Shown here: positions 19,291 to 30,192 of the stretch, one piece after another
Position numbering within the stretch: the first letter of the stretch is position 1
Layout: each line of letters begins with the position of its first letter
Notes under the pieces: model-generated
Database searches by the model: none
The model's input: the letters and a program-made list of their open reading frames with translations, nothing else
Told to the model about the DNA's origin: nothing
Assembly (NCBI RefSeq): GCF_030384665.1
Contig: NC_083674.1
Location: 1 to 64,000 of the forward strand
From: Lodderomyces elongisporus
Lineage: Eukaryota > Ascomycota > Pichiomycetes > Serinales > Debaryomycetaceae
Length of the DNA stretch: 64,000 bases
Reading direction: 5' to 3'
Position numbers and translations under genes: made by a program

Positions 19291-22200
19291 CTATATACCA
19301 TAATCGCCCTTGACAAAAGCTTGACGAAGATTAGCCTTGTTTGCAGTTTTATTCTTGTTATGTTTGACTCCAACAGGCACCATGTTCATTGCAGCACCTG
19401 TTCTAGGCTGCATTGGCGGCGCATGAGGTGCATGTGTGGGGTGTGGTGGATGCAGAGGCATCTGCAGCTGTGTGTTATACATTGGCTGCTGATACGGTAC
19501 TTTCCCTGGGTATGGCTGTGGTGGAACCATTTGCGGTTGGTACACGGGTTGCTGGTACATTGGTTGCTGATAGTATGGGTACATCTGTGGTTGGTACACA
19601 CCTTGAGGCATTGGTTGCATTGGCTGCATAGGCTGCAATGGTTGTGTTTGCATTGGCTGCATAGGTTGTGTTTGCATTGGCTGCATTGGCTGCATTGGTT
19701 GCGTTGGTTGCATCTGCGCAGAATGCATAGGCTGGGGTGTCATATGTTGCACATGTTGCATTGGTATCAGTCCTTGCATATGATGTTGCATTGACGGATG
19801 TACCGGAGAAGTTGACTTTGATCTAGGGTTTGTCATACCCATTTGCGGAGACTTGCTTGAATGGCGTTCGTAAGCAGGAATAATTTGTGGAGATCTGCTA
19901 GCCGCGTGCTGCTGCTGCTGCTGTTGTTGTTGTTGCTGTTGTTTAACATGCTCATCCAGTTCGGGGTAGTGAGACATTGCAACTTCGTCTGAATTTCTTG
20001 CATATGTTGAACCATTTGTATTTGCAGTTTGTTCTACCTCAGGGATTTTAAGCCGTGCTTCTTGTCTAGCATCACCTTTATGTGAGTCAGGAGGAATATC
20101 CACCGGCGAAGGTACAAAACGTCCACCTTGGTTTTCGTTATACTTGCCAGTCTCGTTTTGAGTTATAGCTGGCAGTGCTGAATACCGACCAGAAGAGTCC
20201 ACAAATGTGCTAAACTGTTGATTATCAAATATTTGCAGATGTTCTTGTTCACGTTCATGTTCAGGCTCATGAGAAGGGATCGGCGAGCCATAGGGCGAAG
20301 AAACGAATCCTGTAGTTATGTTTGGATTATTTGGTCTTGGTGGCTGCAATGTTGGTACTGGTTGTGTACTGAGTTGATGTGACTCTTCTGCAAAATCTGT
20401 CACGTGAGTTGCAACATTTTCCAGTTCAAGTTGAATAGGAGGCAACGCTTTATCCTTCAGTTCACGTTTGGCATGAACCCGATTTGATGATTTTTGCTGT
20501 GGCAAATCAGGCAAAGAGTCAATTAACATTGACTTGATAGGTTGAGTAGGGGCAGAGGGAGGAACAGTAAAAGCAGTAGTGGTTTCTTCACCAGACAAGG
20601 TAAGATTAAAGTCAAATGGTAGAGGTTGTGGTGGTGGTGGTGGCGGTGGTTGCTGAACATCACTTGAAAACATTGGGAATTGGAACCCAGCAGCTTTTGC
20701 TGCAGCCAATTGTGCTTTTTCTGCACGTCTCTTTGCTCTTTTTGCCTCTAACTTTTCTTGCTTTTCCTTATCTAACAATTCTTGTGTTTTCAAAGTAGGC
20801 AAGCCCACTTGCGGCTTAGTAGATCCATCTGAGGAAATATGTTGAATTCCGTCGTCAATTTTTGGCGGCGCCTTTCTTGTAGGGTTGGTCTTTTGAGGTG
20901 CAAAAATTGGTCCGGTGGTGGTCTTTGTAAACCTCGAATCCAGCAGTGACATGCTAGGTTCAGGAGATTGAGGTAGTGGTGTTTCAGTACTAACTGGCGT
21001 AGGGTAGATGTAACTCGACTCTTCGCCATACAGTCTCTCAAACTCTTCATAGACATCGATTATATCCTGAGGCAAACCAGTAGGACCAACTGGTGACGTT
21101 TTACTTTGAGGTGAAATTTCACCTGTTGGTAATGTCTCCTTATTAGGCACTACTGGTGCCTCAGTAGAAATCTCCTTCGGTAATGGCGGTAGTGGTGTAT
21201 CTTTATACTCCTCGTGTATAATCATCTTGTTCTGCTTGTATTGCTGTTTTTTGCGTTGTCCAGAAAGCTTTGTATACGTTGTTTTATCCATCAGTTTCTC
21301 AGTAATCACAATCCATTTCTTGAATCCCAAAACGTCTGCTTCAACAACAATTGATCTCCCAAATGTCCTTTTTTGCACCTCTGGCTGGTCACTTGCTAGC
21401 GAGGAAAGCCATGTCCAGATATAGTAGTCTTGTATCATGACATCTTTTACTACTATATGGGAAAATAGCGGAAGACCTTTATCGCTGGATGAAGCTTGCA
21501 GCATCGTTGGTTTTGCCCATCCGGGTCTTAAACCAAATTCATTCTCGACACCATCATCGGATATTCGATCCAAGACTCTTGTAGACTCCTGTGTAAATGT
21601 ATCAACAACCTCACTAGTACTTTTCTTTAAAAACACATTTTTCAAAATGGTGTAATTTTCCTTTGAGAATTCGTCTTTCTTGTCAAGCGGTAGGCTTTGG
21701 CGTACTTTGCTAATCAAATCATATGCGCTTAACGAGGGCCTCGTTGTAGAAACACAGATACAAGGCACGGCCACCACTTTTCGCAGATTCTCCTTCTCCT
21801 CAGGTGGATACTGAGTCGTCACAAGAAGGTTTTGTAATGCCTTTGGTAGCTTTAATGTTTCTGAATCATTCTCAGGAAGCATTGAGCGAAGAAACGATAG
21901 CACCAAGTGGAATAATGCCATTGTCGTCACTTTCCAATTATCCAACCCTTCAGGGAAATCGTGCTCTTGTTCATTGTCGAAATCAGCAAACACCAGTTTG
22001 TTGCGTACATTCAAGTTGCTGTTGAATGCCCAGAAACTCGCCATTCGACTCACTTTTCTCCCGCTAAGGTAATTGTATTGTGAATTGGCAATAACACTCA
22101 AAAGTAAATCGAGAAAGTCATAGACAATAGATGCATGTGCCGGGGAGGATAAACATTTGGGCATGATTGTTAAAAATGCATTCTTGGGATATCCCTGTTT

Positions 22201-22602
22201 TTCTTCTTTTCTTTTAAACTCTTTGTATACATCCATGCCGATGATCTCGTTATTTGGTAATCTCGACCAAAAGTACTTTAAACTGCAAATAAGAGTAAAC
22301 TCGTTTGTCTCCTTACATAGCTCACTAACCATTGTTGCGTCTCGCGAGACTACGCCCTTTGGAGCTAATTTTGTCAAAAAGTGATTTAGTTTGCGATCGT
22401 CTACTCTGGATCGAAACGGGAGGAATATGTGTGGAGTTTTAGTGCCTCTCTTTTTCAACTCTTGAGTGATTATATGTAGTGCTGTTTTCAAGTCTTTTCG
22501 TGAATAGTAATCGTGACTTTGATCTTTAGCCAAGCCTGGAATTTGTTCCGGTAGCTTCGGTAGTTGTAACTTGTCAACATTGGGAAGCGGTTTGTCCATC
22601 AT
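19291..22602 (-). CDS. MSB1: Polarity protein Msb1 (RhoGAP-like domain)
   Basis: The 1103-residue protein matches yeast Msb1, a bud-neck and polarity factor working with Cdc42, Bem1 and the Pkc1 pathway. Family blocks in the N-terminal half include HIITQELKKRG, FWSRLPNNEIIG, HASIVYDFLDL (RhoGAP-like fold, about 20-330), and DYYIWTWLSSL with FGRSIVVEADVLGFKKW (about 400-450). The second half is disordered: Pro-rich (PPPPPPP), polyglutamine (coded at 19912-19944) and QPMQ repeats (19610-19730). The last residues (KGDYGI) match the conserved C-terminal tail of the family. The open frame runs on to 22716, but those residues are coded by a poly-T run giving nine Phe in a row, so the ATG at 22602 (or 22599) is chosen. 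Confidence 0.88.
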   Translation of the reverse strand: MMDKPLPNVDKLQLPKLPEQIPGLAKDQSHDYYSRKDLKTALHIITQELKKRGTKTPHIFLPFRSRVDDRKLNHFLTKLAPKGVVSRDATMVSELCKETNEFTLICSLKYFWSRLPNNEIIGMDVYKEFKRKEEKQGYPKNAFLTIMPKCLSSPAHASIVYDFLDLLLSVIANSQYNYLSGRKVSRMASFWAFNSNLNVRNKLVFADFDNEQEHDFPEGLDNWKVTTMALFHLVLSFLRSMLPENDSETLKLPKALQNLLVTTQYPPEEKENLRKVVAVPCICVSTTRPSLSAYDLISKVRQSLPLDKKDEFSKENYTILKNVFLKKSTSEVVDTFTQESTRVLDRISDDGVENEFGLRPGWAKPTMLQASSSDKGLPLFSHIVVKDVMIQDYYIWTWLSSLASDQPEVQKRTFGRSIVVEADVLGFKKWIVITEKLMDKTTYTKLSGQRKKQQYKQNKMIIHEEYKDTPLPPLPKEISTEAPVVPNKETLPTGEISPQSKTSPVGPTGLPQDIIDVYEEFERLYGEESSYIYPTPVSTETPLPQSPEPSMSLLDSRFTKTTTGPIFAPQKTNPTRKAPPKIDDGIQHISSDGSTKPQVGLPTLKTQELLDKEKQEKLEAKRAKRRAEKAQLAAAKAAGFQFPMFSSDVQQPPPPPPPQPLPFDFNLTLSGEETTTAFTVPPSAPTQPIKSMLIDSLPDLPQQKSSNRVHAKRELKDKALPPIQLELENVATHVTDFAEESHQLSTQPVPTLQPPRPNNPNITTGFVSSPYGSPIPSHEPEHEREQEHLQIFDNQQFSTFVDSSGRYSALPAITQNETGKYNENQGGRFVPSPVDIPPDSHKGDARQEARLKIPEVEQTANTNGSTYARNSDEVAMSHYPELDEHVKQQQQQQQQQQQHAASRSPQIIPAYERHSSKSPQMGMTNPRSKSTSPVHPSMQHHMQGLIPMQHVQHMTPQPMHSAQMQPTQPMQPMQPMQTQPMQPMQTQPLQPMQPMQPMPQGVYQPQMYPYYQQPMYQQPVYQPQMVPPQPYPGKVPYQQPMYNTQLQMPLHPPHPTHAPHAPPMQPRTGAAMNMVPVGVKHNKNKTANKANLRQAFVKGDYGI

Positions 22603-23243
22603 GAGTGGACTTGGACTGGAAGAAACCAAAAAAAAAAAAAAAAAAAAGAAAAGGAAAGTGTGTGGACAAAGTAGAGCAGTAAACAGAACTTGATCACAGC
22701 ACTGTTTTACATGCACTGTTGTTGTGAGTAAGGTTTCGTCGTGGACTTAGTAGTAGTAGTAGTGATAATAATGGTGAAGTTAGATGTAGGATGTGCTATG
22801 AAAAGTAACGTCTTTTAGCCTCTACTTTATTTACCACTTACTATCTGTAGATCTCCTATGTTTTTATTTATTTTTTATGTGAATGTTTTTCTAATAATTT
22901 TTTTTTAAATAATTTTTATTATTATTTTTTTATTTATTTTTTGATTCCACCTTTTATTCCTTCTTGATTCGGTTTCCCTACCTGATTCGTTTCGATCTGC
23001 GACTTCTTGAGGTACAACGCGAAAAAAAAAGGAGAGGAAGTGAGAAGATGGGAAAAAGGGGGAAACCACGTCATATTTGACAGAAATCAGTAAGGCACGT
23101 GACAATCATACTCTGGGTCCTGGTCTACAATTTCTCTCCTTCCCTTTTATCTTCTTTTTTTTTCGTTTTCTAATTAAAGTTTATATCTTATTCTTTTTTT
23201 TTTGTTTTTCTACTTTATAAATCTTACAAGCTACAGCATTATT
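22603..23243. other. MSB1 promoter and SKO1 3' region
   Basis: Both flanking genes are on the minus strand. The spacer has an A18 run directly before the MSB1 ATG, a TAG/TAA trinucleotide stretch (22745-22765), AT-rich runs (22860-22940) and a CACGTG E-box at 23095-23100. No gene is seen. Confidence 0.45.
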
Positions 23244-25108
23244 CTATTGTTCTATGTTTAGAGTAGTTGGTATAGTCGAAGGGATCGAGGACATGTTATT
23301 TTGCGCCTCAACCGTTACTTCGGTTGCTACTGTCGCATCCTTCAAGATTTTTTCTAAATTTTCTGCCCCGCCACAATACTGTACCAATGATGGACAATTC
23401 TTGTGTGCCTCAATGATATTTCGTAAATCAAGCAACTGCGCTCGCAACTGTGTCACTTGTGCGCTTGATTCTCGATAACCATTAGAATAGAAAGTAAGCT
23501 CGTCCTCCATCTTTTGTATCAACTGTTTCTTTCTCTGTCGACATTTGGAAGCTGCTACTCGATTTCTTTCAAGAAAACTTTTCCTTTTTTCCTCCTCTGT
23601 AGCTTTAGAATCTTCTTTGTCTTTTCCATTCTTCTTTTCATTTCCATTCTGGTTTCCACTTGTACTTCCACTTGGGTTCCCACTTGGGTTTCCACTTGGG
23701 TTTCCACTTGGGCTCCCACTTTCATTCTCTTTTTGCGATTCACCTTCTAGAGTGTCTTTGGATGGTGAATCTTCTTTCTTCACCTTTGTGCGTCCTTTTC
23801 TTGAAGCGGTAGTTGTTTTCGTTGTTTTTCGCTTCTTTGTCTTTGGCTGCTCATCATTTGTTTGTGCTGGGTCAGCCTTGGCTTCTGTTGGTAAAGAGAG
23901 TTGTGAAGACGACGAATTTTTCAGCATCTCATCAATCTCTGGCATCTGGGGTAATGGAACAGGAGCAGGAGGGAGAGACATTGTAGAAACAGAAGTAGGT
24001 GCTCCAGGTGCTTGTCCTGCAGTACCAACATCAATTGCACGACCTGGTCCAGAACCATTAGGTACTTGGCCTGTTGGTATTGGTTGTACTTGAGCTTGTA
24101 CTTGAGCTTGTGCTGGAGGCTGGGTTGGTGCTAGTGCTGGACCAGTTTGTGAATTCAATGATCCATTAGGTGCTAGTGATGGTTGTGATTGTTGCACTGG
24201 TTGTACTGGTTGTTGTACTGGACCCAAGGGATCTTGTGAATGGTTTATTGGTCCAATCCCGCTCATCCCTAGTAGGTTCGATAGCCCTGGAGTGATTGGC
24301 CCATTCAAGAAAGCACCTGGTGTCGATAACCCTGGAACACCGCCTCCGAATCCAAAAGTAGATAATCCACCTGGAGTCAAACCCGTTCTCAAATTTGATT
24401 CATTTGGTGTGAGGCCAGTCTTTTTCAATGTGCTCATAAACTGATTGTAGTTTTGCTGGCTAAATTGAGGGTTCTGGTGATTGTTTGACGCAGAAAGAAG
24501 ACTATTCCATAGATTTGTAGTTGGTGTGCCAGGGTTGGACGATTGCTCTAAGGGAGGCAACCTTCTCCCACCAGGTGTAAACAAAGGAGGTGTTATACCT
24601 GGTAGCTTTGTATGTGGGAGATGTTGCTGGTTCTGATTTTGGTTCTGGTTCAGGTTCTGGTGTTGCAGTTGCAGATGCAGTTGCAAATGCAGTTGCAAAT
24701 GCAGATGTTGTTGGTTCTGAAGTGGGTGTTGATGGTTCTGGTGGAGCTGGTTTTGGAATTGGTTCTGGTGGAGCTGATTATTTTGATGAATGTTTGGTTG
24801 ATTTTCATATACTTTATTGGAGTGAATAGAGGATGTCACAGTGTCAGAAGATCCAGAATGTTGAGTAGTAGCAAGTGATACAGATGAGTCCTTTGTAGCA
24901 AACGACCTTTCAAAAGGGTTTGGTTCCAAATCAAAATTCGACCTCAGCTATAAAAAAGGGGAAAATTTGCAAAGTTAGTAGATGTAATCAGATACACATG
25001 TGAACACGGCACATTTTTTTTTCATTTCTTTTTTTTCTTTAACTCCAAGTTTCTACAAAAGATTATTGATGCTGCCTGGAGGTAGATCTTGATACATACA
25101 TCTGTCAT
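23244..25108 (-). CDS. SKO1: bZIP transcription factor Sko1 (ATF/CREB), spliced
   Basis: The proposed coding sequence joins exon 1 (25108-25100, Met-Thr-Asp) to exon 2 (24947-23244), giving 570 residues. The joined N-terminus carries the FDLEPNPFE motif found at the start of Atf1/Sko1-type factors. Without exon 1 the frame has no ATG there. The first codon of exon 2 is CTG, serine in this clade. The bZIP lies at about 456-521, with the basic region ERNRVAASKCRQRKKQ and a leucine-zipper heptad pattern after it. The middle is Pro/Gln/Asn-rich with LTPGG and TPGAF motifs and a GNPS tandem repeat (23650-23715). Sko1 is the Hog1-controlled regulator of osmotic and wall-stress genes. Assignment to Sko1 rather than another ATF member rests on the N-terminal motif plus bZIP. 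Confidence 0.8.
24948..25099 (-). other. SKO1: SKO1 intron (152 bp)
   Basis: Reading the minus strand, the donor GTATGT begins at 25099 directly after ATG-ACA-GAT. A perfect branch site TACTAAC lies at 24980-24974, and the acceptor TATAG ends at 24948 after a T-rich tract. The phase is 0 and restores the conserved N-terminal motif. All three signals have the canonical yeast form. Confidence 0.85.
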
Positions 25109-26099
25109 TGCTTTGTATATGCTTGATTACCACCTTCGAAGGTACTTGTATTTTGAGGTTTGTTTTTGTCAGAATTTTTTTTTTTTAAAAAAAAAAAAAA
25201 GAAAATTTGAGAAGAATGACGTAAGAATTATTCTTGCTGTTTATGAGCGAGAGCAATTTACAGACTAGAAAAACAGAAACAGAAAAACAAAAAGGAGGAG
25301 AGAAAGAAATTAGAAAGTTTGAAAAAAAAAAAGAAAAAAAATAAAACAATGCGTGAGTGAGTGATTGTGTGTGTAAGGCAATGTACAATACTTTATGTAT
25401 TGATAGAACCAACATTGTATCATTAAAAATCCATGTATATTTCTTGTTGTGTTGGGGATTCATGTTGAAACACTCGTTAGTGTAAGCGGCTAAGCATAAA
25501 TAGATGGTTACGAGATACCAGTTTTCGACACATTCACCAATTCACCAACACAAGGGGACCACAATTTAAGAAATGGAGACTTACAATTCAATGCACCTTG
25601 TACTTTGATAAATGCATATTACACTATCGTTTTGTTTCCTTAATATTAATTTTTACTTAATCAATTAATCATTTAATTTTTTGTTTTTTTGTTTTTTTGT
25701 TTTTCATTTGTCTATCCCCTTCTCTTTGTTATGATCTATCAAAGGTGAAAATTCCCAAATCCCTAGCTCATGTATGGTCCCCACCCTTTCCTAAGTAATC
25801 TTTATATCAGTTTATAAGATAATTATTGGACTTGTACATTGACTCTAATTCACAAGACCCTTTAATTATATCTCATCACTCCAACTTAGACAATTCACTT
25901 GCAATTGCATTAACTTTCTATCTTCTTCTTCTTCTTCTTCTTCTTCTTTCTCTCTCCCACTTCCCCCCCTTTTTTCCCCTTACTTTGCATTATCGCATTG
26001 TTCTGGTCTTTGCAATACATTTTTCCCGCATCGGCCTAGGAATTTTTCAACTCGCTCACTCACACACACTCACATAAGCCAATCCTCCTCAACTTTTCT
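25109..26099. other. Divergent promoter of SKO1 and MNS1
   Basis: This 1-kb region separates the SKO1 start from MNS1. It contains poly-A/T tracts (25165-25200), purine-rich runs (25270-25350), alternating ATTAAT stretches near 25650-25680, and a nine-unit CTT microsatellite (25921-25947) before the MNS1 ATG. Open frames within it follow these simple repeats. Confidence 0.45.
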
Positions 26100-27809
26100 A
26101 TGTCATTCAATATAACTCACGGAAACACATACAAAGACAAGCCAACTGGAAGATCCCTTCCGTTGTACTATTCACGACACTTTGCACCAACTACTAATTT
26201 CAAAACCAAAAACAAAAAGAGAATTATGCTCTTGAAAGGCTTTCTATTATCAGTAGTGCTATACTTGATCTACTATTTCGCATCGCATACGCTCAACAAC
26301 CTGCAGTTTACACTATTCAACAATGAAGTCGACTGGAAAGATGTTCAATTAAAAGTCCGTCAAGCCATGCTTGATTCATGGCACACGTATGAGAAACACG
26401 GATGGGGCACTGATGTATACCATCCACTACTGGAAACTGGTGAGAATATGGGCCCAAAACCATTGGGATGGATGATTGTAGACTCAATTGATACTTTGAT
26501 GATAATGGATTGTCCCGAGGAAGTGGAAAGAGCACGTTTATGGATCAAAGATGTAGACTACAAGTTCAACTATGAGGTCAACAATTTTGAAACAACAATT
26601 AGAATGTTGGGTGGACTCTTATCTGCATACCATTTGAGCAATGAAGATGAGGTGTATTTGAACAAGGCAATTGAACTAGCATCCTCTTTAGCTGGCGCTT
26701 ATGATAGTCCGAGTGGGTTGCCATATGCTTCAGTGAATTTGCAAACCGGTAAAGGGATCAAAAATCACGTCGATAATGGTGCAAGTTCAACAGCAGAAGT
26801 GGCTACTTTACAATTGGAATTGAAATATCTTGCAAAATTGACCGGCGATGTCCAATGGTGGGATAAGGCGCAAAAGATTATGCAAGTCTTGGACTCAAAC
26901 AATGTGGTGGATGGATTAGTGCCAATCTACGTTAATGTTGATACCGGGAAGTATCAAGGAAAATTGATCAGATTGGGAAGTAGAGGCGATAGCTACTATG
27001 AATACTTGATCAAGCAATATTTGCAGACTGGCGAATCCGTTTATTATGAAATGTATAGAGAATCAGTGGAAGGTGTGCGGAAACACCTTGTTGGAAAATC
27101 AAAACCAAGCGGCTTGACATTTATTGGTGAATTGGAGAGAGGAGTAATTAATGGTGGCGGTTTAAGCGCTTTGTCCAATAAAATGGACCATCTTGTTTGC
27201 TTTTATGGAGGTACGTTGGCTGTAGGGGCAACAAAAGGTTTGGTTCTAGAAGAGGCAAGAAAACAGCCATGGTGGGATGCAGAGAGAGAGGCGCATTTCA
27301 AGCTTGGAGAAGAGTTGACATATACATGTTACAAGATGTATCACGATGTCGATGCCACAGGGTTATCACCAGAAATTGTTGTTTTCAACAATGACCCTGA
27401 AAAGGATACTGATTTCTACATAAAGAGATTGGATAGACACAATTTGCAAAGACCAGAAACGGTTGAGCTGTTGTTTTACTTGTATAGAATCACTGGTGAC
27501 GAAAAGTATAGACAATGGGGATATGAGATTTTCAACAACTTTATGAAATATACCAAGGTTGTCAATGACAAGGGTGAAGTTTCGTTTACTTCATTAAACG
27601 ACGTGACAAGTTTCAATCAAGATGGATCACCAAAGATGAGAGATAATACTGAATCTTTTTGGTTTGCAGAGACATTAAAGTACTTGTATTTGTTATTTGA
27701 CGATGCAGACACAATTGATTTGAGAGAGTATGTTTTCAACACTGAAGCACATCCCTTACCAGTATTTAAACCAGATGAAGGGTTTAAAACGTGGTCGAGA
27801 GCAAAGTAG
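26100..27809 (+). CDS. MNS1: ER mannosyl-oligosaccharide 1,2-alpha-mannosidase
   Basis: This 569-residue class I alpha-mannosidase (glycoside hydrolase family 47) trims one mannose from Man9GlcNAc2 in the endoplasmic reticulum. That supports N-glycan maturation and timing of glycoprotein degradation. It is a type II membrane protein: a basic cytosolic tail (KTKNKKR), a membrane anchor at about 42-61, then the luminal domain. Family signatures include KHGWGTDVYHPL, the catalytic-centre block GWMIVDSIDTL, ETTIRMLGGLLSAY, GLSPE, RPETVELLFYLYRITGD, and the C-terminal NTEAHPLPVF, whose Thr binds the essential calcium. Its length matches the yeast enzyme (549 aa). Confidence 0.95.
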   Translation: MSFNITHGNTYKDKPTGRSLPLYYSRHFAPTTNFKTKNKKRIMLLKGFLLSVVLYLIYYFASHTLNNLQFTLFNNEVDWKDVQLKVRQAMLDSWHTYEKHGWGTDVYHPLLETGENMGPKPLGWMIVDSIDTLMIMDCPEEVERARLWIKDVDYKFNYEVNNFETTIRMLGGLLSAYHLSNEDEVYLNKAIELASSLAGAYDSPSGLPYASVNLQTGKGIKNHVDNGASSTAEVATLQLELKYLAKLTGDVQWWDKAQKIMQVLDSNNVVDGLVPIYVNVDTGKYQGKLIRLGSRGDSYYEYLIKQYLQTGESVYYEMYRESVEGVRKHLVGKSKPSGLTFIGELERGVINGGGLSALSNKMDHLVCFYGGTLAVGATKGLVLEEARKQPWWDAEREAHFKLGEELTYTCYKMYHDVDATGLSPEIVVFNNDPEKDTDFYIKRLDRHNLQRPETVELLFYLYRITGDEKYRQWGYEIFNNFMKYTKVVNDKGEVSFTSLNDVTSFNQDGSPKMRDNTESFWFAETLKYLYLLFDDADTIDLREYVFNTEAHPLPVFKPDEGFKTWSRAK

Positions 27810-28383
27810 TTTATAGTATGAATAAAAAAAGTGAAGATATTGATAGAGTTTGTTATAGATTGGCAACTAAATGCGTACCTTCCATCCAAAAATTTATTCA
27901 ATTTTTTAAAAATTTTTAGCCTCTTTTTGTCCACAAAATTTGGTTGCAAAATTGTACCAAAAAAGAAAGGGAAATACAAAGAGAATAATACAAAAGGAGC
28001 AGGATGAAGGACAAGAGTTTGTATGACCTATATCTTTTTCAAGAGCAAAAACTATATAAATTAACGAGGTAATTCTTCCATGTAATCCAAGCAATGTCTC
28101 TGACTAATACTTTTGTTTCTGTATAGTCCCCTAATTGCAACTCAAAATCTTCAAGTCGCGTCGAACCCATCAACTTGGTGAGTCAAAAAAAAAAAAAAAG
28201 GAGAAATAGAAATAGAAAAAAAAAAAAAAAAGAAACAAGAGATAAAGAGAGAAACAACTACGAAAAAAAAAAAAAAGAAAGTCATTTTCTGACTTACACA
28301 AACTTTGAACCAGCGTCAAACCAATCTTTATCCAGAATAGCCTTATATCACTACCAACTTTATTCCAAAACAATCAGTTCTAA
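27810..28383. other. Spacer between MNS1 and STR2
   Basis: This is AT-rich, with poly-A runs interrupted by G near 28185-28275 in the STR2 leader. A sequence near 28100-28135 ends in a T-rich tract plus TATAG and looks like a 3' splice site. I found no matching coding exon before it that would extend STR2, whose homology begins at its own ATG. No gene is seen. Confidence 0.4.
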
Positions 28384-30096
28384 ATGCCGTCACAAGAGAT
28401 TGGACTCCCCATTCCAAACATTCCACATGCCGTTTCTGTAACTTTACCTACATGGGAAGCCACTGTTGGGTATGAAGAAGGAGAAGAATGGGTGACATCA
28501 AAGATGAACTCGGGATACCCACGATTTTTTATCCACACAACAATTAAACAATTGTGTCAGAAATTAGAAGAGAAATATGGTAGACAAGGTGAGAAATGTA
28601 TGGTTTTCCCCAGCTATAAAGTTGCAAAGAGGTGTCGAGAATTTATCAAAAATCGTTCATCTTCCAAAGTCAGAGTGCTTCAATTGAGTACACCAGAGCC
28701 AGTAAACGAGACTGAGAAATCAACAAAAGTTGGTACTAGTATTGGTGTTGTGTTTTTCCAGGAACAAGATTATGCTTTAGCCAAGAGTTATTGGCAACAT
28801 TCGGGAGAAGTACTTAGTTCACGGATGGCAGAGTATATTGTTAGGGAACTCTTTATTGGTCCTCGCAGTATTACCAAGCTGGAGTTGCAAGCACAAAAGA
28901 TCCAATCTAGATCACCATCAATTTTGGCGAGCAGGAGGAGTTCTGGTGCTGGGTCGAATAACGTTGAAGATGTAGAGAAAGAATTTAATACTTTTATCGA
29001 GCAAAAATACGGACGTGTATTGGATTTGAAATTTTGCAAGGAAGCCAAGCGAGCATTAAGAAGACGTATATGTGGTAAAGTTGACAAGAGTCGAAACCAA
29101 ATCGAGGAGATTGAAAAGTCAAGAAGAGGAAAGCATCTTAGTGAGCTGGATGTATATTTATTCCCCTCGGGAATGGCCTCGATATTCTATGCACACTATG
29201 CATTGCTCAATATTGGTCCAGCCAAAAAATCAGTTTGTTTCGGTTTCCCATATGTTGATACATTGAATATTTTGAAAAAATTTGGACCTGGAGTCGAGTT
29301 TCTTGGCTTGGGTGACGATGAATCTTTGCAAAATTTAGAAACTCAATTAGCACAAGGGTTGGATATAATGGCGTTGTTTTGTGAGTGTCCTTCGAATCCG
29401 TTGTTGAAGACACCAAATTTGAAAAAAATACGTGAATTGGCAGATCAGTATGATTTTGTTGTTGTTGTTGATGAAACAGTTGGTAATTTTCTCAACATCC
29501 ATGTTTTGCCATATGCAGATATGGTGGCATCTTCATTGACCAAGGTGTTTTCTGGGGATTCAAACGTTATGGCTGGATCATTAGTGCTAAACCCCTTATC
29601 CAAACACTATCAAAAATTAAAGCAATTTTTCAACAATGATTATGAAGACTTGTTTTGGGCCGAGGATGCGTTATGGTTAGAAAGAAATTCTAGAGATTTT
29701 GTTGAGAGAGTCCACAAGATTGATGATACTTCGGCAAGAGTTGTACAGCTTCTCGAATCAAATCCCAAGATTGCCCAAGTATACTACCCCAGCAGTAGCC
29801 CGACCAAGAAGTACTATGACGAGATCAAAAACCCTAGTGGTGGCTATGGAGGATTAATTTCATTCCTTTTCAAGAAACCAGAAGATGCAGTCAAATTTTT
29901 TAATGCAGTAGACTTACATAAGGGACCCTCTTTGGGAACAAACTTTACATTGGCATGTCCATATGCAGTGCTTGCACATTATCAAGAATTGGATGAAATT
30001 GAGCAATGGGGAGTAGATCGGAATCTAATTAGAATCAGTATTGGGTTAGAGGATCCTGATGACTTGCTACAGGTTCTAAACAATGCTCTTGAATAG
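28384..30096 (+). CDS. STR2: Cystathionine gamma-synthase
   Basis: This 570-residue PLP enzyme of the Cys/Met metabolism family makes cystathionine from an acylated homoserine and cysteine in transsulfuration. The fungal Str2 form has an extra N-terminal domain of about 190 residues (PHAVSVTLPTWEATVGYEEGE region at the start) before the catalytic fold. In the core, the substrate/PLP region FPSGMASIFYAHYAL is near 260-275. The PLP-binding Lys is residue 387 in SSLTKVFSGDSNVMAGS, and VDETVGN is near 362-368. The C-terminal domain (GGYGGLISFLF) follows. Length fits yeast Str2 (639) and its Candida relatives. It converges on the MAPR-like gene, 96 bp away. Confidence 0.92.
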   Translation: MPSQEIGLPIPNIPHAVSVTLPTWEATVGYEEGEEWVTSKMNSGYPRFFIHTTIKQLCQKLEEKYGRQGEKCMVFPSYKVAKRCREFIKNRSSSKVRVLQLSTPEPVNETEKSTKVGTSIGVVFFQEQDYALAKSYWQHSGEVLSSRMAEYIVRELFIGPRSITKLELQAQKIQSRSPSILASRRSSGAGSNNVEDVEKEFNTFIEQKYGRVLDLKFCKEAKRALRRRICGKVDKSRNQIEEIEKSRRGKHLSELDVYLFPSGMASIFYAHYALLNIGPAKKSVCFGFPYVDTLNILKKFGPGVEFLGLGDDESLQNLETQLAQGLDIMALFCECPSNPLLKTPNLKKIRELADQYDFVVVVDETVGNFLNIHVLPYADMVASSLTKVFSGDSNVMAGSLVLNPLSKHYQKLKQFFNNDYEDLFWAEDALWLERNSRDFVERVHKIDDTSARVVQLLESNPKIAQVYYPSSSPTKKYYDEIKNPSGGYGGLISFLFKKPEDAVKFFNAVDLHKGPSLGTNFTLACPYAVLAHYQELDEIEQWGVDRNLIRISIGLEDPDDLLQVLNNALE

Positions 30097-30192
30097 ACTT
30101 TATATATGCATTCGTATCACATCACCATACATTAGCATCTATACCACCACTTGTTAAAAGAACTTCTAATCTCCTCTTTTATTTTATTATCC

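Noticed and set aside
19288..19794. Trp/His/Leu-rich plus-strand frame at the 3' end of MSB1
   Set aside because: It is the antisense of the QPMQ repeats of MSB1 and has no independent support.
22603..22716. N-terminal extension of MSB1
   Set aside because: It reads through a poly-T run (nine Phe) and does not resemble Msb1; the ATG at 22602 starts the conserved part.
28100..28135. Upstream exon/intron for STR2
   Set aside because: A TATAG-like acceptor is present, but no coding sequence following it joins in frame to STR2, whose homology starts at its own ATG.
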